Assembly: GCA_027068245.1 (NCBI GenBank)
Contig: JAMOUF010000240.1
Coordinates: 1-6,670 of the forward strand
Length of the DNA stretch: 6,670 bases
DNA from: Campylobacterales bacterium
GTDB taxonomy: Bacteria > Campylobacterota > Campylobacteria > Campylobacterales > Nitratiruptoraceae
Reading direction: 5' to 3'
Shown here: positions 5,936 through 6,670 of the stretch, piece after piece
How the letters are laid out: each line of letters opens with the position of its first letter
Position numbering within the stretch: position 1 is the first letter of the stretch
Program-made: the position numbers and the translations under genes
Notes under the pieces: generated by a model
The model's input: only the letters and a program-made list of their open reading frames with translations
What the model was told of the DNA's origin: nothing
Databases searched by the model: none

Positions 5936-5947
5936 AATCTCTCCTTT

Positions 5948-6271
5948 TTATTTGAACTTTTTTATTATATCCTCTTTCTCTATCAGCTCTTTTATGGCCT
6001 CTTTGGCGCTCTTTTCATCGAATACAGGATGGGTTGAGGGGTCGAAACGCCGTTGAAGTCCGGGTGGAAGGATACTGGGCGTGGATGCGGGGTTCGTTAA
6101 AAAGCGGGTAAGGTTTTCCAAAATACGGTTTTTGGAGCTGTATTTTAACAGAGCCCTTTTGTAGATTATCTCATATGGTATCTGACGGCTGTGGCAGCTG
6201 TCGCACTTTTGCTCCAGAACCTGGCTAAAAAGCAGCAGGGGGGCAGTAAGTAAAATCACTCTTTTTGCCAT
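5948..6271 (-). CDS. Small periplasmic mono-haem c-type cytochrome
   Basis: A 107-residue protein with a short basic, hydrophobic N-terminus (1-18) acting as a signal or anchor, directly followed by one haem-binding motif CDSCH (23-27; His27 is the proximal ligand). The rest is helical and charged, with a Pro-rich stretch at 61-71. The mature part contains no methionine, so the Met ligand normal for electron-transfer cytochromes is missing; the only other histidine is His81. Haem would therefore be bis-His or five-coordinate, which suits sensing as well as electron transfer. The ATG overlaps the end of the kinase gene by 16 bp, and its GGAG lies inside that gene. I do not recognise a closer family. 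Confidence 0.8.
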   Translation of the reverse strand: MAKRVILLTAPLLLFSQVLEQKCDSCHSRQIPYEIIYKRALLKYSSKNRILENLTRFLTNPASTPSILPPGLQRRFDPSTHPVFDEKSAKEAIKELIEKEDIIKKFK

Positions 6272-6670
6272 TTTATCTCCACCTTAGTGCCTATATCTTT
6301 ATCGCTTTGAATATCCAGTTTGAAACCGTAAAGCCCGGAAAGCTCCCGGACGATGAAAAGTCCCAGCCCAAATCCGCCCTCGGCACTTTTTGAACGGAAA
6401 AACCGTTTGGTTATTTTATCCAAATCCCCCTTGTGTATACCTATTCCCGTATCCTCTATCAGCAGATGCTCTTTTGTAAGGGTGATATTCAGGTTTCCGG
6501 ACTCTTTGTTGTATTTTATCGCATTTGAGAGCAGGTTGTCTATTAGGGTTTCGAGGTCCGCCGGGTCTATGTGAAGCGTTACGGGTTCGGTATATATATT
6601 GAGTTTTATATCTTTGGATTTTAGAAGATGTGAGAAGTATTCAATCCGCTCTTTTACCGTCTTGTCGGCC
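6256..6670 (-). CDS. Sensor histidine kinase, C-terminal ATPase domain (5' end outside window)
   Basis: The last 137 codons of a two-component sensor kinase run in from the right edge to a TGA at 6258-6256. The HATPase_c boxes appear in order: N box DNLLSNAIKYN, G1 box EDTGIGI, F box KRFFRSKS and G2 box GGFGLGLFIVREL, ending with the usual GTKVEI strand. The phosphorylated His domain and any sensor or membrane segments are beyond the window, so the signal cannot be read. Response regulators commonly lie next to such kinases; none is in view. The 16-bp overlap with the cytochrome gene points to joint expression and perhaps a joint function. Confidence 0.93.
   Translation of the reverse strand, partial: ADKTVKERIEYFSHLLKSKDIKLNIYTEPVTLHIDPADLETLIDNLLSNAIKYNKESGNLNITLTKEHLLIEDTGIGIHKGDLDKITKRFFRSKSAEGGFGLGLFIVRELSGLYGFKLDIQSDKDIGTKVEIKWQKE

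Overview
The window looks like chromosomal DNA from a Campylobacterota (epsilonproteobacterial) species. The IlvD protein closely resembles the Campylobacter form as I recall it, the operon is packed tightly, and there is a poly-G tract of the kind used for phase variation in that group. The very GC-rich stems of the tRNAs and the SRP RNA would fit a warm-growing, possibly vent-type lineage, but that is inference and I cannot name a genus.

Layout. (1) Positions 1-681, minus strand: the 5' part of a gene for an exported protein I do not recognise. Its frame breaks at a run of nine G's just after the signal peptide; eight G's would restore it. (2) Positions 682-922: an AT-rich intergenic stretch with a candidate CRP/FNR-type operator, followed by a compact GC-rich palindrome cluster at 881-911. 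(3) Positions 923-2617, minus: ilvD, dihydroxy-acid dehydratase. (4) Positions 2618-2695: 78 bp holding back-to-back promoters for ilvD and for the tRNA cluster. (5) Positions 2696-3188, plus: five tRNAs (Gly-GCC, Leu-UAA, Cys-GCA, Ser-UGA, Ser-GGA), all with encoded CCA, followed by a small bacterial SRP RNA (ffs) at about 3224-3328. (6) Positions 3330-6670, minus: a tight operon, read from high to low coordinates: sensor histidine kinase (5' end outside the window), small c-type cytochrome, purT, yjbQ and a D-2-hydroxyacid dehydrogenase. Its genes overlap or lie 0-12 bp apart. The operon converges on the SRP RNA gene and almost touches it.

How the genes work together. IlvD serves branched-chain amino acid synthesis. 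The tRNAs and SRP RNA form a stable-RNA unit for translation and protein export. In the operon, PurT makes a purine intermediate upstream of AIR, the branch point to the thiamine pyrimidine, while YjbQ has a thiamine-phosphate-synthase-like activity, so the two may be linked metabolically. The kinase/cytochrome pair at the head of the operon suggests redox or gas sensing.

Most notable items: the G9 switch in the exported-protein gene; the single-haem protein that has no methionine for haem ligation and overlaps the kinase gene; the palindrome cluster, part of which recurs inside the dehydrogenase gene; and the extra C-terminal tail on PurT. I found no CRISPR array, insertion sequence, or established new system.
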